A stretch of 64,000 bases of DNA from Bacteroides acidifaciens (GTDB lineage Bacteria; Bacteroidota; Bacteroidia; Bacteroidales; Bacteroidaceae): contig NZ_CAEUHO010000001.1 of assembly GCF_903181435.1 (NCBI RefSeq), forward strand, positions 186,001 through 250,000. Reading direction: 5' to 3'. Positions 26,881 to 34,351 of the stretch are shown here, one piece after another (position 1 is the stretch's first letter; each line of letters begins with the position of its first letter). A program made the position numbers and the translations under genes. Below the pieces are notes generated by a model. That model saw nothing but the letters and a program-made list of their open reading frames with translations, did not search any database and had not been told where the DNA came from.

Positions 26881-27600
26881 ATGGAAGATAATTTGATTTT
26901 AGAGGGGCTTCTCTCTATGGTTACGGAACTGAAAGAGAAGCAGGAAGCACAGGCAACGCCAGCCAGTCGGGAGGAAACTCTCGAACGGCTGGGAGCAATC
27001 GAACAAGCGTTGTCGGAACTGCACAGTAATTCGGCTGTTCCCGAAGAAAAGTTGCGGGTTATTCAAAGCCAACTTGACGACATAAGGAGCAGGATGCAAG
27101 GTCAGCAGAAGAACATAGAGGACACCAAGAAAATAACATTGGAAACTTACCGTTGTTTCAAGGTAATGATTGATACTTTGGGCTCTTGCAAGACGGATAA
27201 AGAGGAAGCTACGCCCTTACCGTTCTATCAACGGATTTACAACAAGGTCACTTCTTGGATTCGTCCGGGATTGTTTGTTTTTTCGGCAGTGCTGGTCGTC
27301 TGTTCCGTTTCCATATTCTTGAATGTCCGTTTGGCTGAACGTATGCAGCAGTTGCAGGACAACGATATGAAATACCGCTATTTGCTGATGCAAGGACAGG
27401 CAGACGGGGAAACTTTTGATATGCTGGAAAACAAGTTCAAGTGGCAACGGGATAACGGTTTTATCCGAAGTTTGACCGATTCAGTGATGGATTTTGAATA
27501 TCGCATCCAAAAGCAGGCAGAAGCACTGGAACGTGCAAGGCTGTTGAATGAGCAAGCCGAACAGCTAAAGAAAGAAGCCGATAAGTTGGGTAAGCCATAA
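26881..27600 (+). CDS. Coiled-coil membrane protein of the mobilization module
   Basis: A 239-residue protein starting four bases after the relaxase stop. Residues 1-100 form a likely coiled coil (ELKEKQEAQATPA..., VIQSQLDDIRSRMQGQQ), a single membrane helix lies at about residues 135-155 (GLFVFSAVLVVCSVSIFLNV), and the C-terminus is again coiled coil rich in Gln, Glu and Lys. Similar proteins follow relaxase genes in Bacteroides elements; it may tether the relaxosome to the membrane or to the helper's coupling protein. No named domain is recognised. Confidence 0.65.
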   Translation: MEDNLILEGLLSMVTELKEKQEAQATPASREETLERLGAIEQALSELHSNSAVPEEKLRVIQSQLDDIRSRMQGQQKNIEDTKKITLETYRCFKVMIDTLGSCKTDKEEATPLPFYQRIYNKVTSWIRPGLFVFSAVLVVCSVSIFLNVRLAERMQQLQDNDMKYRYLLMQGQADGETFDMLENKFKWQRDNGFIRSLTDSVMDFEYRIQKQAEALERARLLNEQAEQLKKEADKLGKP

Positions 27601-27606
27601 GCAGGG

Positions 27607-27646
27607 AAAGTCGGAACAGATGAAGTACATTCACCGTTCCGGCTTT
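27607..27646. terminator. Terminator between the convergent mobilization and HTH genes
   Basis: AAAGTCGGAAC (27607-27617) pairs with GTTCCGGCTTT (27636-27646), one G-U pair. It can serve both convergent units. Confidence 0.65.
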
Positions 27647-27652
27647 TCAGAT

Positions 27653-27985
27653 TCACTTCTTTTTCTTCGTACAGTGTTCTTTCTCGAACTGGCGTAGCGT
27701 GGTGACGCTGAACCGTTCTTTAATAAACTCCCGGACATCGGAAGCCTTGTAATACACTTTTCCGCTGATAGTGAAGTAAGGCAGCGCACCGATAGCCCGG
27801 TAGCGTTGCAGAGTTTTGATACTTACTTTGAATAATAAACACAAGTCTTGATTATCCAATAGGTTGTCATCTTCGGGTAGTACCTTGTCCGCATTGCGTA
27901 GTACCCGTACATCCTTGCAGAGTTCTTCCAGCTTGGCGTACAGCTTCTGCATCCATACGCTGAAATCGTCATTGTCTATATACAT
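27653..27985 (-). CDS. Helix-turn-helix DNA-binding protein of the element
   Basis: From the ATG at 27985 (MYIDNDDFSVWM) the protein has 110 residues; a longer start at 28012 is possible. LLDNQDLCLLFKVSIKTLQRYRAIGALPYFTISGKVYY is the MerR/excisionase-type HTH of Bacteroides mobile elements, followed by a short basic tail ending KKKK. The MYIDNDD start is the one usual in this family. It is probably a regulator of excision or mobilization. Confidence 0.8.
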   Translation of the reverse strand: MYIDNDDFSVWMQKLYAKLEELCKDVRVLRNADKVLPEDDNLLDNQDLCLLFKVSIKTLQRYRAIGALPYFTISGKVYYKASDVREFIKERFSVTTLRQFEKEHCTKKKK

Positions 27986-28115
27986 GATTGCTTCATTTTT
28001 CTGATTATACATTCTTGTCTGTCAATCAATTGATGAAGCAAAGTTCAGAAAATAGGCGCAAAGAAATTACGGGGGAACTAATGGAATCCCCTATAAATAA
28101 ATCATAAGTCACTGA

Positions 28116-28511
28116 TTATCTATATCCTTTCTTGTCATGTTCCTTTTTGATAAGTTCTACCAATCCATTAAGAAACCCGGTCAGTTTGCCCGGCTTTCGT
28201 TTTATCACGTCCTCATGTTTTTGGTAACAGTCGCCTATCTTGATGTTGAACAGCCATTCAAAGGCTTTCGCCAAGTCCACCAAGTAGGCGGGCTTGCCGT
28301 TCTGATACACGATGTTTTTGGAGAGGAACAGACCGCTTACCATTTCCATGATGTTGATAAGGGTTGTCTTGTCTGCGAGATAGAGAGGGGAAAGGGGCTG
28401 TTTGTTGATACGTTGCTGTAGCTGTTCCGGGTATTTGATGCGCCACTCGATAAGGCGTATTTCAGTGTTCAAAAGTCCTATCGCTTCATCAATTAGATGC
28501 AGATGGGGCAT
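28116..28511 (-). CDS. RteC-like regulator, C-terminal part (frameshifted gene)
   Basis: From the ATG at 28511, 131 residues with an RteC-type C-terminal domain: LADKTTLINIMEMVSGLF, then LVDLAKAFEWLFNIKIGDCY and KLTGFLNGLVELIKK. RteC controls excision and mobilization in tetracycline-type CTns. The reading frame joins the upstream frame (28489-28728) at a run of seven A on the coding strand (28511-28517); with six A the two would form one protein of about 203 residues reading ...FEQEKMPHLHL.... As it stands the gene is split, unless slippage repairs it. Confidence 0.6.
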   Translation of the reverse strand: MPHLHLIDEAIGLLNTEIRLIEWRIKYPEQLQQRINKQPLSPLYLADKTTLINIMEMVSGLFLSKNIVYQNGKPAYLVDLAKAFEWLFNIKIGDCYQKHEDVIKRKPGKLTGFLNGLVELIKKEHDKKGYR

Positions 28512-28728
28512 TTTTTTCTTGCTCAAACCGTACACGATACGATTTAAGACGGTGCAAACCAAAGGAAAAATAACGTAGTAAAACGTTGTAATCCTGCTCA
28601 TTGATACTAAAATTGGCTACATGGGTCGCCAATTCTTCGATAGCTTCTGCAAATTCAGATGCAGACACTTTACGTTGTGAGCATTCCGACAATAAGCGGA
28701 AAAATCTTTGGTCGAATATTTTTTTCAT
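28489..28728 (-). CDS. RteC-like regulator, N-terminal part (frameshifted gene)
   Basis: From the ATG at 28728 (MKKIFDQRFFRLLSEC) this frame gives 79 residues, helical and acidic, ending FEQEKNAPSASN. It overlaps the C-terminal part by 23 bases. The longer frame starting at 28797 overlaps the WYL gene and is unlikely. See the C-terminal entry for the frameshift. It could also be a small independent protein coupled to the next frame. Confidence 0.5.
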   Translation of the reverse strand: MKKIFDQRFFRLLSECSQRKVSASEFAEAIEELATHVANFSINEQDYNVLLRYFSFGLHRLKSYRVRFEQEKNAPSASN

Positions 28729-28759
28729 TGAGTCGATTAAAAATACTATTTGACAGCAA

Positions 28760-29692
28760 TCAAATAGAAATGTTATTGATAATATTTTTAACTTCATATT
28801 TTAAAGAATCTGGTCTTATTATAGTTGCACTATCTGCAAAAGACAGATACCAATGTGCAAACTTACTGATTGAAAATGTTAGAAAATGAAGTTCAAACAT
28901 ATCCCCTATCTCTTTCTCAGATGTTAATCCGTAATAATATTTATCATCATTCATTATGGAGGTTTTATTCTTTTCTATTCTTATAACGATTTCATGTAAT
29001 TTTTCTTTACTGTAAAACTCGCGTATGAATTTTTCCAAAGGAGGATGCTCCCGTGATTGTAATTCATTAAGAATGTGCATTTTTTGAATTCTATCTATCC
29101 GAAATGTAAGATAGATTTCTTTGGGAAGATAAAAGCCTATTAGATACCAGTTAGTTCTCGAAAAGAAAATTCCAACAGCTTCAATCTTTCGTTCTGAAAC
29201 ACTTAACGCATTACTTCCCAAATAAGATATTTCAATAATTCTTTTTTGGTATATACTTTGTAAAATAAGTAAAAGAATATCAGGTTTATAGGTCGATGAT
29301 TTATAAGTATCCAATACAGACATGCACTTTTCCATTGTTTCTAACATATTTTTGTCTGCAAAACGCATGACAGACCTAATCTTTTCTATTCCAGACTTAT
29401 AATGTTCGTTGCTATTTGAATCAGTTAGTTCATGTACTAATTTCTCTGCAATCAAAAAGGACAAAGCCTCTTTTTGAGTAAACATTAGAGGAGATAATTT
29501 GAATCCTTCTGCAAGTGAATAACCAATACCGGGATTTCCTATGATAGGAATGCCTGCCTCTTCCAATGTTCTTATATCTCGATATACAGTGCGAATGCTT
29601 ATATTAAAACGTTCTGAAATTTGCTGTGCTTTCACTAACGAGTGCGATTGTAACTGAATCAATATAGCAGAAATACGGTCTATTCTATTCAT
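28760..29692 (-). CDS. HTH and WYL-domain transcriptional regulator
   Basis: A 310-residue regulator. The N-terminal winged HTH (RISAILIQLQSHSLVKAQQIS..., NISIRTVYRDIRTLEEAG) is of the HTH_11 type; the middle and C-terminal part contain a WYL-type sensor domain (RIIEISYLGSN..., RTNWYLIGFYLPK) and a WCX-like end. Such proteins sense small molecules or nucleic acids and repress neighbours. Codon use is AT-rich, unlike the mobilization genes, and it overlaps the start of the peptidase E-like gene by four bases, forming a cargo operon in which it is the second gene. Confidence 0.85.
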   Translation of the reverse strand: MNRIDRISAILIQLQSHSLVKAQQISERFNISIRTVYRDIRTLEEAGIPIIGNPGIGYSLAEGFKLSPLMFTQKEALSFLIAEKLVHELTDSNSNEHYKSGIEKIRSVMRFADKNMLETMEKCMSVLDTYKSSTYKPDILLLILQSIYQKRIIEISYLGSNALSVSERKIEAVGIFFSRTNWYLIGFYLPKEIYLTFRIDRIQKMHILNELQSREHPPLEKFIREFYSKEKLHEIVIRIEKNKTSIMNDDKYYYGLTSEKEIGDMFELHFLTFSISKFAHWYLSFADSATIIRPDSLKYEVKNIINNISI

Positions 29693-30315
29693 TTTGCATC
29701 TTTAATTTGAATATTTGAATCTTCAATAATAACAGCTTGTTTATTACTTATAGGAATAAGCTGCAACTTCTCATTATATAGTTGAACTATCTTTTCACCT
29801 TTTTTCTTGAATGGAAAATTTCCATAATGGGGAATCGTATAAAAATCGACCAAATCTAAAGAAGTACAGTCTTTCAATTCAGGAGCCTTTTCTATTGGAT
29901 CAAAATTCACACTTCTCATATATTCTGCATCGGGAGAGGCTATTATTGCTCCGGCAGATTCCCCAATATACAGTTTACCCAATTTCACTTGTTTAGATAT
30001 AATTTTATCAACACCTTTTCTTTTTAACTCTTGCAAAAGGAAAAATGTATTTCCACCTGTTATGTAGATATAATCGCATTTATGTAATATAGAAGATATT
30101 TCCTCTTTGGGCAGTTGGGTAATCTCGACTTCTTCAACAATCATTCCTGCTTCTTCTAAAGCCTTTTTCCCCTTTTTTACATAGAATCGTATTGGTTCTG
30201 TAAGGCTTGCAGTTGGTATAAAAGCTATAATTTTCCCTTGCAAATCTTCTTTGGCACAATCGACAAATAGATTAGCAACATCAGCAAATGATGAGCATAA
30301 AAATAATCTTTTCAT
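29689..30315 (-). CDS. Peptidase E-like (S51) / class I glutamine amidotransferase-like protein
   Basis: A 208-residue protein of the peptidase S51 fold, which removes N-terminal Asp from dipeptides. The nucleophile elbow is GESAGAIIASPD (Ser near residue 119), YIYITGGNTFFLLQELK is the substrate-side motif, and FYTIPHYGNFP contains the conserved His. No signal peptide, so cytoplasmic. It is the first gene of the two-gene cargo unit with the WYL regulator. A degradative or detoxifying role is plausible; the true substrate is unknown. Confidence 0.82.
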   Translation of the reverse strand: MKRLFLCSSFADVANLFVDCAKEDLQGKIIAFIPTASLTEPIRFYVKKGKKALEEAGMIVEEVEITQLPKEEISSILHKCDYIYITGGNTFFLLQELKRKGVDKIISKQVKLGKLYIGESAGAIIASPDAEYMRSVNFDPIEKAPELKDCTSLDLVDFYTIPHYGNFPFKKKGEKIVQLYNEKLQLIPISNKQAVIIEDSNIQIKDAK

Positions 30316-30440
30316 ATTCTATAATATTAAGTTGAATACTTTTTGATACAAAGATAGCGTCTTCTATGACAGCCCTATGTCAGTAAGTCTAAATATTGAA
30401 GAGTTTTTTTCATCAAAACAATCCATTATTGAAATTTACC

Positions 30441-30635
30441 CTATTTGTAATGTGGCTGCGTTCCCTTATGAAAAGAAGAAATAATTTTGTTCCCTTTATG
30501 AAAAACAAGTGCTACACAACCTGCCGGGATAGAACGTTGAAAGCCTTGCTTTACATCATCTATCCTTAAAAGCCAATATTGCTTTATATAAGGAGCGAGC
30601 AATTTGGTAGGTTGTATTACTTGAATTTTCTCCAT
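30441..30635 (-). pseudogene. AraC-family regulator, N-terminal fragment
   Basis: Only 64 residues remain of what is usually a protein of about 260: IQPTKLLAPYIKQYWLLRID and FQRSIPAGCVALVFHKGN are the N-terminal DUF6597-type sensor of AraC regulators. The frame stops after GTQPHYK, and no helix-turn-helix domain follows in any frame between 30316 and 30440. It appears to be a truncated remnant left by a deletion. Confidence 0.65.
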
Positions 30636-31058
30636 TCTGTTTTAATTATCAAACAAAAGTAAGATTTCTTAGATAGATATTAGGTGTAAAAAAGGGACAT
30701 TCTAATTAAAACATCCAAATATCTGTTACCTAAATCATTCAAAGTTCTCTGCATTGGAAGATATGTCATAGATAAGTTGAAAAAGTTATTATAAACACAA
30801 GTTTAGTTTGTGTTTTTGTCTATATATCCAAAACGGACTAAACTAATTTCTATTGACAGCAAATTATATATGCTGGCGAAAAGAAAAACAGTATTCTTCT
30901 TTTCGCCAGTTTTGCTTTTATGGTTAGAGAGCTTTTGTTACCTTTGCACATGAAGCCCACCGCAAAGCGATTTCTTCGTTTTTTTTGTTACTATTTTGTT
31001 ACCCACTATTAGTAATAGGTGGGCTTTTACTTTGATAATCAGAGCTATATTATGCTGT
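30636..31058. other. Right-end non-coding region of the element
   Basis: No gene is seen. It contains CGGACTAAAC (30834-30843) opposite GTTTAGTTTG (30801-30810), three direct TTTTGTTAC sites (30933-30941, 30983-30991, 30994-31002) and an inverted repeat AAGCCCACC/GGTGGGCTT (30953-30961 and 31018-31026) followed by TTT. These are probable att-region features. Confidence 0.55.
30933..31003. repeat. Right-end TTTTGTTAC cluster with exact 21-bp copy of the left end
   Basis: The 21 bases at 30983-31003 are identical to 20521-20541; a further TTTTGTTAC is at 30933-30941. Same orientation at both ends, as expected for integrase arm sites. Confidence 0.65.
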
Positions 31059-31139
31059 ATGTATAATGTGTGGCAGAATATTATCAATTCGTGGCAGTTG
31101 TGGAAGAAGAGAAAAAATGAATTGAAAATTAAAGCGTAA
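31059..31139 (+). pseudogene. Displaced 3' end of the BASS-type transporter gene
   Basis: A 26-codon frame whose WQNIINSWQLWKKRKNEL part matches the end of the transporter at 20366-20428, with mostly synonymous changes, and which ends KIKA. It is the original gene end left behind when the element integrated and supplied its own version. Confidence 0.7.
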
Positions 31140-31227
31140 ATATTTGATTTATAATAGTATAGTTTTTGTTATACGGTATAGGCGTTCGACGATTTTATAA
31201 TCATTTAGTTGGAGTTGAAAAGAAGAA

Positions 31228-32214
31228 GTGATGGAGGAAATATTTGAAATAGAAGACTTAAGAGAGTTGGAAGAATTTTTGCAGTCCCAATCAGAAATAG
31301 AACAGTTGCGCGAACGTTTGTTTGCCGAGTTTCTGAAATATGCGGATTATAAAAATGCGGAAGAGTGGAATAAAGCCGTTCGCCTTTGTGAGAGTTTGGC
31401 TATTATCGGTTGGGGAAATCACGAAGCTCTTGAAGCATTGAGAGGACAATTCTTTAATGGAAATCCCACGACTTGTTTTCAAAATAAATTTGGAGAAACT
31501 CGTTTTGTTGATGCCGTTTGGTCGAGAAGAACCAACGGTTTTACTATGGAACAGGGGAGGACAAGCTACTGTTTCAGTCCTGACGATCCGGCTCAAAAAC
31601 AATCTGTGTCTTGGGAATATGAGGTGAAAGAAGACATACAGGATATAAGTCTGGAAAGTCAAAGAAACTGGATTCCTAAAAATCCGGTTTGGATAAAGCG
31701 AATAATTAGTAATTGTTATGAAAACTCGAAGGCGGTGATCGAGAGTGTTGACAAAGAACTGCAATCGGAGCTGAATAGAAGGATGCGTCCTGAAAAATAC
31801 GGGCGGGCTATTAATCAAATGATAATAAACTGTTCATATAGCTATTATGACCATGCACATTGTAAAACGAACTATGTCATTGCTGATGAAAAGTTGAAAT
31901 TGAAACAAACAGATTTCTATCCGACACTGCTCACTATGTTTACCGAGCAAGAAATTGAGAAGAATGGATATTTCCTTCGCAATCGTTTTGAATTTGGACC
32001 ATTCAAGGCAGATAGCGGAAAAATCAGAATCGGAATAAACCTAGAAAAAGAATTCAGCGAATTAAGTCATTCCGAACAGAAGTTAAAGCTAAGTGAATAT
32101 ATTCTGTTTGCTTTAAGCCACGTAACTGACAAGCTAAAAAAGAAGAAGCTGGATTATGACTTCGACTTGATGCTTGAAGATTTTAATTCAATACTAACCG
32201 AGTGGAAAGCATGA
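31228..32214 (+). CDS. Hypothetical protein, 328 residues
   Basis: A soluble acidic protein; I do not recognise the family. It starts with a Glu-rich helix (EEIFEIEDLRELEEFLQSQSE), has a central SWEYEVKEDIQDISL and a region NQMIINCSYSYYDHAHCKTN with three His/Cys that might bind metal, and ends with a helical segment rich in Lys. Codon use is fairly AT-rich. The stop overlaps the start of a 46-codon frame by four bases, so the two form a unit. It is the first host gene after the integrated element. Confidence 0.7.
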   Translation: MMEEIFEIEDLRELEEFLQSQSEIEQLRERLFAEFLKYADYKNAEEWNKAVRLCESLAIIGWGNHEALEALRGQFFNGNPTTCFQNKFGETRFVDAVWSRRTNGFTMEQGRTSYCFSPDDPAQKQSVSWEYEVKEDIQDISLESQRNWIPKNPVWIKRIISNCYENSKAVIESVDKELQSELNRRMRPEKYGRAINQMIINCSYSYYDHAHCKTNYVIADEKLKLKQTDFYPTLLTMFTEQEIEKNGYFLRNRFEFGPFKADSGKIRIGINLEKEFSELSHSEQKLKLSEYILFALSHVTDKLKKKKLDYDFDLMLEDFNSILTEWKA

Positions 32215-32351
32215 AAGATATAATAGAGTTATCTTATTATCATTTAATGGTAGACAACGAAAGTGGCGATCCGAAAGATTGGACGGAGTACAAACCTGAT
32301 AATCAGTCATTGGAACTCTGCTTTGATGATATTATAATAACACGAAAGTAA
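32211..32351 (+). CDS. Small hypothetical protein, 46 residues
   Basis: ATGA overlap with the preceding 328-residue gene suggests coupling. The predicted product is acidic (DNESGDPKDWTEYKPDNQS) with no membrane segment or signal. It may instead be a truncated gene, since the sequence breaks off shortly afterwards at an intergenic promoter. Confidence 0.45.
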   Translation: MKDIIELSYYHLMVDNESGDPKDWTEYKPDNQSLELCFDDIIITRK

Positions 32352-32392
32352 TCTTTTACATTAGTTTTATTTTGTAACAGATTCTCTTTTGT

Positions 32393-32400
32393 TATCTTTG
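32393..32400 (+). promoter_or_regulatory. Promoter -7 element of the Crp-like gene (TATCTTTG)
   Basis: Perfect consensus, 150 bases before the start at 32551, leaving a long leader. Confidence 0.5.
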
Positions 32401-32550
32401 CGTGTGAAGTCTCTCCTCAGCTGTGGAGTCTTTTGTGATGGTCGTTCGCGATATATTCAAGAGGAAAATCCTTGTCCGGGTATAACAAAATAAAGACTCA
32501 TTGTGGATAAAACGGACATTTCAAAATACTAATTTAAAATCCTTAACACT

Positions 32551-33123
32551 ATGCCGGATCTTGCAATAAACAATATCTTGAAGACAGAAATTACGCTTAT
32601 TCAGAAAATGATACAAGAATATGGTCATCGGCAACTGCTTAAAAAAAATCAATATTTTTGTCGTGCTAACAGTCCCAACTCATTAATAGCCTATGTCGTG
32701 AAAGGTGGTTTGAAATACTGTTGTTATGATTATAAAGGAAAGGAACAAGTTCTGAGTTTTGCATTTGACGGTGAATTGATTGGTAGTTATCTGGCTTGGC
32801 AAACCGGTAACAGGTCTCTCTATGACATTCAGGCAATAGAAGCCTCCGAGCTTTTTTGTATTAACATCAAAGAACTTAGCGCTTTGCTTACTATTTCCGA
32901 TTTTAAAATATCAGCGACACGTTTTGTAGAAGTCATTGCCTTTGAAATACTTCGTAAAACAGTCTCCATGCGTTGTCAATCTCCTGAACAGTGTTATCTA
33001 CAATTGCTTTCACGTGTGCCGGATATATTGGAACGAACTACATTGCGTAATGTTGCCTCATACTTGGGCATCACTCCTGAAGCCCTAAGCCGAATGCGTA
33101 CAAGAATGTTAAAAGATGATTAA
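32551..33123 (+). CDS. Crp/Fnr-family transcriptional regulator
   Basis: A 190-residue regulator. The N-terminal 120 residues form a cyclic-nucleotide-binding jelly roll (RQLLKKNQYFCRANSPNSLIAYVVKGGLKYCCYDYKGKEQVLSFAFDGE pattern), followed by a long connecting helix and a short C-terminal HTH (TLRNVASYLGITPEALSRMRTRML). This is the form common in Bacteroides, probably binding no cAMP. It stands alone. Confidence 0.88.
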   Translation: MPDLAINNILKTEITLIQKMIQEYGHRQLLKKNQYFCRANSPNSLIAYVVKGGLKYCCYDYKGKEQVLSFAFDGELIGSYLAWQTGNRSLYDIQAIEASELFCINIKELSALLTISDFKISATRFVEVIAFEILRKTVSMRCQSPEQCYLQLLSRVPDILERTTLRNVASYLGITPEALSRMRTRMLKDD

Positions 33124-33202
33124 TTGGTAAAGCCTTGATTTTGGTCAAGCTTTTTTTGTTGTCTGCATTTTATCTTTGCGTTATCAATTATATAAATTCA
33201 CT

Positions 33203-33292
33203 ATGATGGAATCTATTAAATGCTCAGAGTTTCTGAAAAAGGCGAATGATATTGTTAAAGAAAGTGGATATGTGGAAGATAAGATAAATTGA
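33203..33292 (+). CDS. Possible 29-residue small protein
   Basis: ATGATGGAATCT frame preceded by TATCTTTG (about 33172-33179). The product (MESIKCSEFLKKANDIVKESGYVEDKIN) is a plausible short helix. It could be a gene remnant; there is no other support. Confidence 0.25.
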   Translation: MMESIKCSEFLKKANDIVKESGYVEDKIN

Positions 33293-33372
33293 TTGAAATA
33301 TTAAAAATGAGGAAGATTATTTTTATGGTATCTCAATTTTAGTTTACCAATAAATATAAAAAGTTATCAGTT

Positions 33373-34110
33373 ATGAAAAAAGTTCTTGTGATGTTATTCA
33401 TTGGCATTATCGTATCGAGTTGCCTGAATGAAGAAGAAAAAAAAATTGTGCCGGAAGGTAGTTATAAGTTGCCTTCAACTGTAACTCTTGGTAAAGTTCG
33501 TATGTACACATCCAAAGGGGAAGTTACTGATGAGGCGAAGATCAAGAAGTTCCTGTCAGGAATATCTAAGTCGGATTCACAATATGATCCTATGGATTAT
33601 GCAGGGTTCTTTTCTTTTGATAGTTCCTCACGCCCTATTGGTGATGAAAATTATCTGGATATAACATTTCATCCGGATGAGGCTGTTGTACAGACAAACC
33701 TGCTGTCAGATTCTGGGATAGACCCTGATGCACCTTATGGCGCATCCGTATTTAAGTACAGTAATCTGTTTATAGTAAGTAAAGGGAAGTCGGCTATGGA
33801 TGTACCCATAACGAGCATAACAGAATTTTTCGAAAGAGATAAGGTAAAGAAAATCAGTACAGAATCGCATTATGTGAACACTTCCATTAGCTACATGCCC
33901 GGCAGGATAAATTTTGCTTTATTAGAGCAGAACGGACAATTCGTTTTACCTTTCTTGACTTATGTGCACGGACGATATTTGCGGCATGATAACAAGAGCT
34001 ACTATGTAGAATCAACGTGCAACATGCTTAATACGGACTTCCTGAACCATGTACCGGTCGGTGATACGATTGTTGTTCAGGAAAGTTGGGCAATTTTACA
34101 GAAGCAGTAA
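33373..34110 (+). CDS. Hypothetical lipoprotein, 245 residues
   Basis: Signal peptide MKKVLVMLFIGIIVSSC with lipobox SSC (Cys17). The mature part is beta-rich with no named domain that I recognise; notable segments are DYAGFFSFDSSSRPIGDENY and INFALLEQNGQFVLPFLTYVHGRY. Single gene, probably surface or periplasmic. Confidence 0.75.
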   Translation: MKKVLVMLFIGIIVSSCLNEEEKKIVPEGSYKLPSTVTLGKVRMYTSKGEVTDEAKIKKFLSGISKSDSQYDPMDYAGFFSFDSSSRPIGDENYLDITFHPDEAVVQTNLLSDSGIDPDAPYGASVFKYSNLFIVSKGKSAMDVPITSITEFFERDKVKKISTESHYVNTSISYMPGRINFALLEQNGQFVLPFLTYVHGRYLRHDNKSYYVESTCNMLNTDFLNHVPVGDTIVVQESWAILQKQ

Positions 34111-34270
34111 ACTGGTTGCATGAACCAAATATATAAATGCTATGTGCATACATGATAGAGACTTTTGAATTTTGTTGCGGTTGCCCTGTGATAACCTTAT
34201 TCTACATACGATTAAAATAACTCTCATTGCTCTCACTCTTTTGCTAATGCGTTTATTATCTGATGAATAA

Positions 34271-34308
34271 GTATGATAGATACTTTTAAAATCCGGTATC
34301 TATCATAT
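34271..34308. repeat. ATGATAGATA hairpin, left flank of the HU/VirE pair
   Basis: TATGATAGATAC (34272-34283) pairs perfectly with GTATCTATCATA (34296-34307) around a 12-nt loop; a third copy GTATCTATCATT is at 34327-34338. The same word pair occurs as a hairpin at 37483-37516. Confidence 0.65.
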
Positions 34309-34351
34309 TTTCTTCGTAAAAAACGCGTATCTATCATTCTTATTTTATTGC

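Larger units (their letters stand above)
20364..31078 (+). mobile_element. Integrated mobilizable element (NBU/MTn type), about 10.7 kb
   Basis: The element starts within the 3' end of the transporter gene and ends at a second copy of that gene end. The ten bases TGTGGCAGAA occur at 20364-20373 and 31069-31078 and mark the probable crossover zone; the 50 bases from 20366 and from 31071 are 43/50 identical and keep the same reading frame. Inside are an integrase next to the left end, HTH proteins, ATPase, primase, MobC-like protein and relaxase on the plus strand, then regulator and cargo genes on the minus strand. No TraG/VirD4-type or other conjugation pore genes are present, so transfer must rely on a helper element. 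Confidence 0.8.

Noticed and set aside
28729..28797. Upstream extension of the RteC-like N-terminal frame
   Set aside because: It overlaps the WYL gene, and the hydrophobic start MKLKILSITFLFDCCQ has no sign of being used; the ATG at 28728 is a better start.
30930..31030. CRISPR-like repeat array at the right end of the element
   Set aside because: Only three short TTTTGTTAC words with irregular spacing; no repeat-spacer pattern. No CRISPR array or cas gene was seen anywhere in the window.
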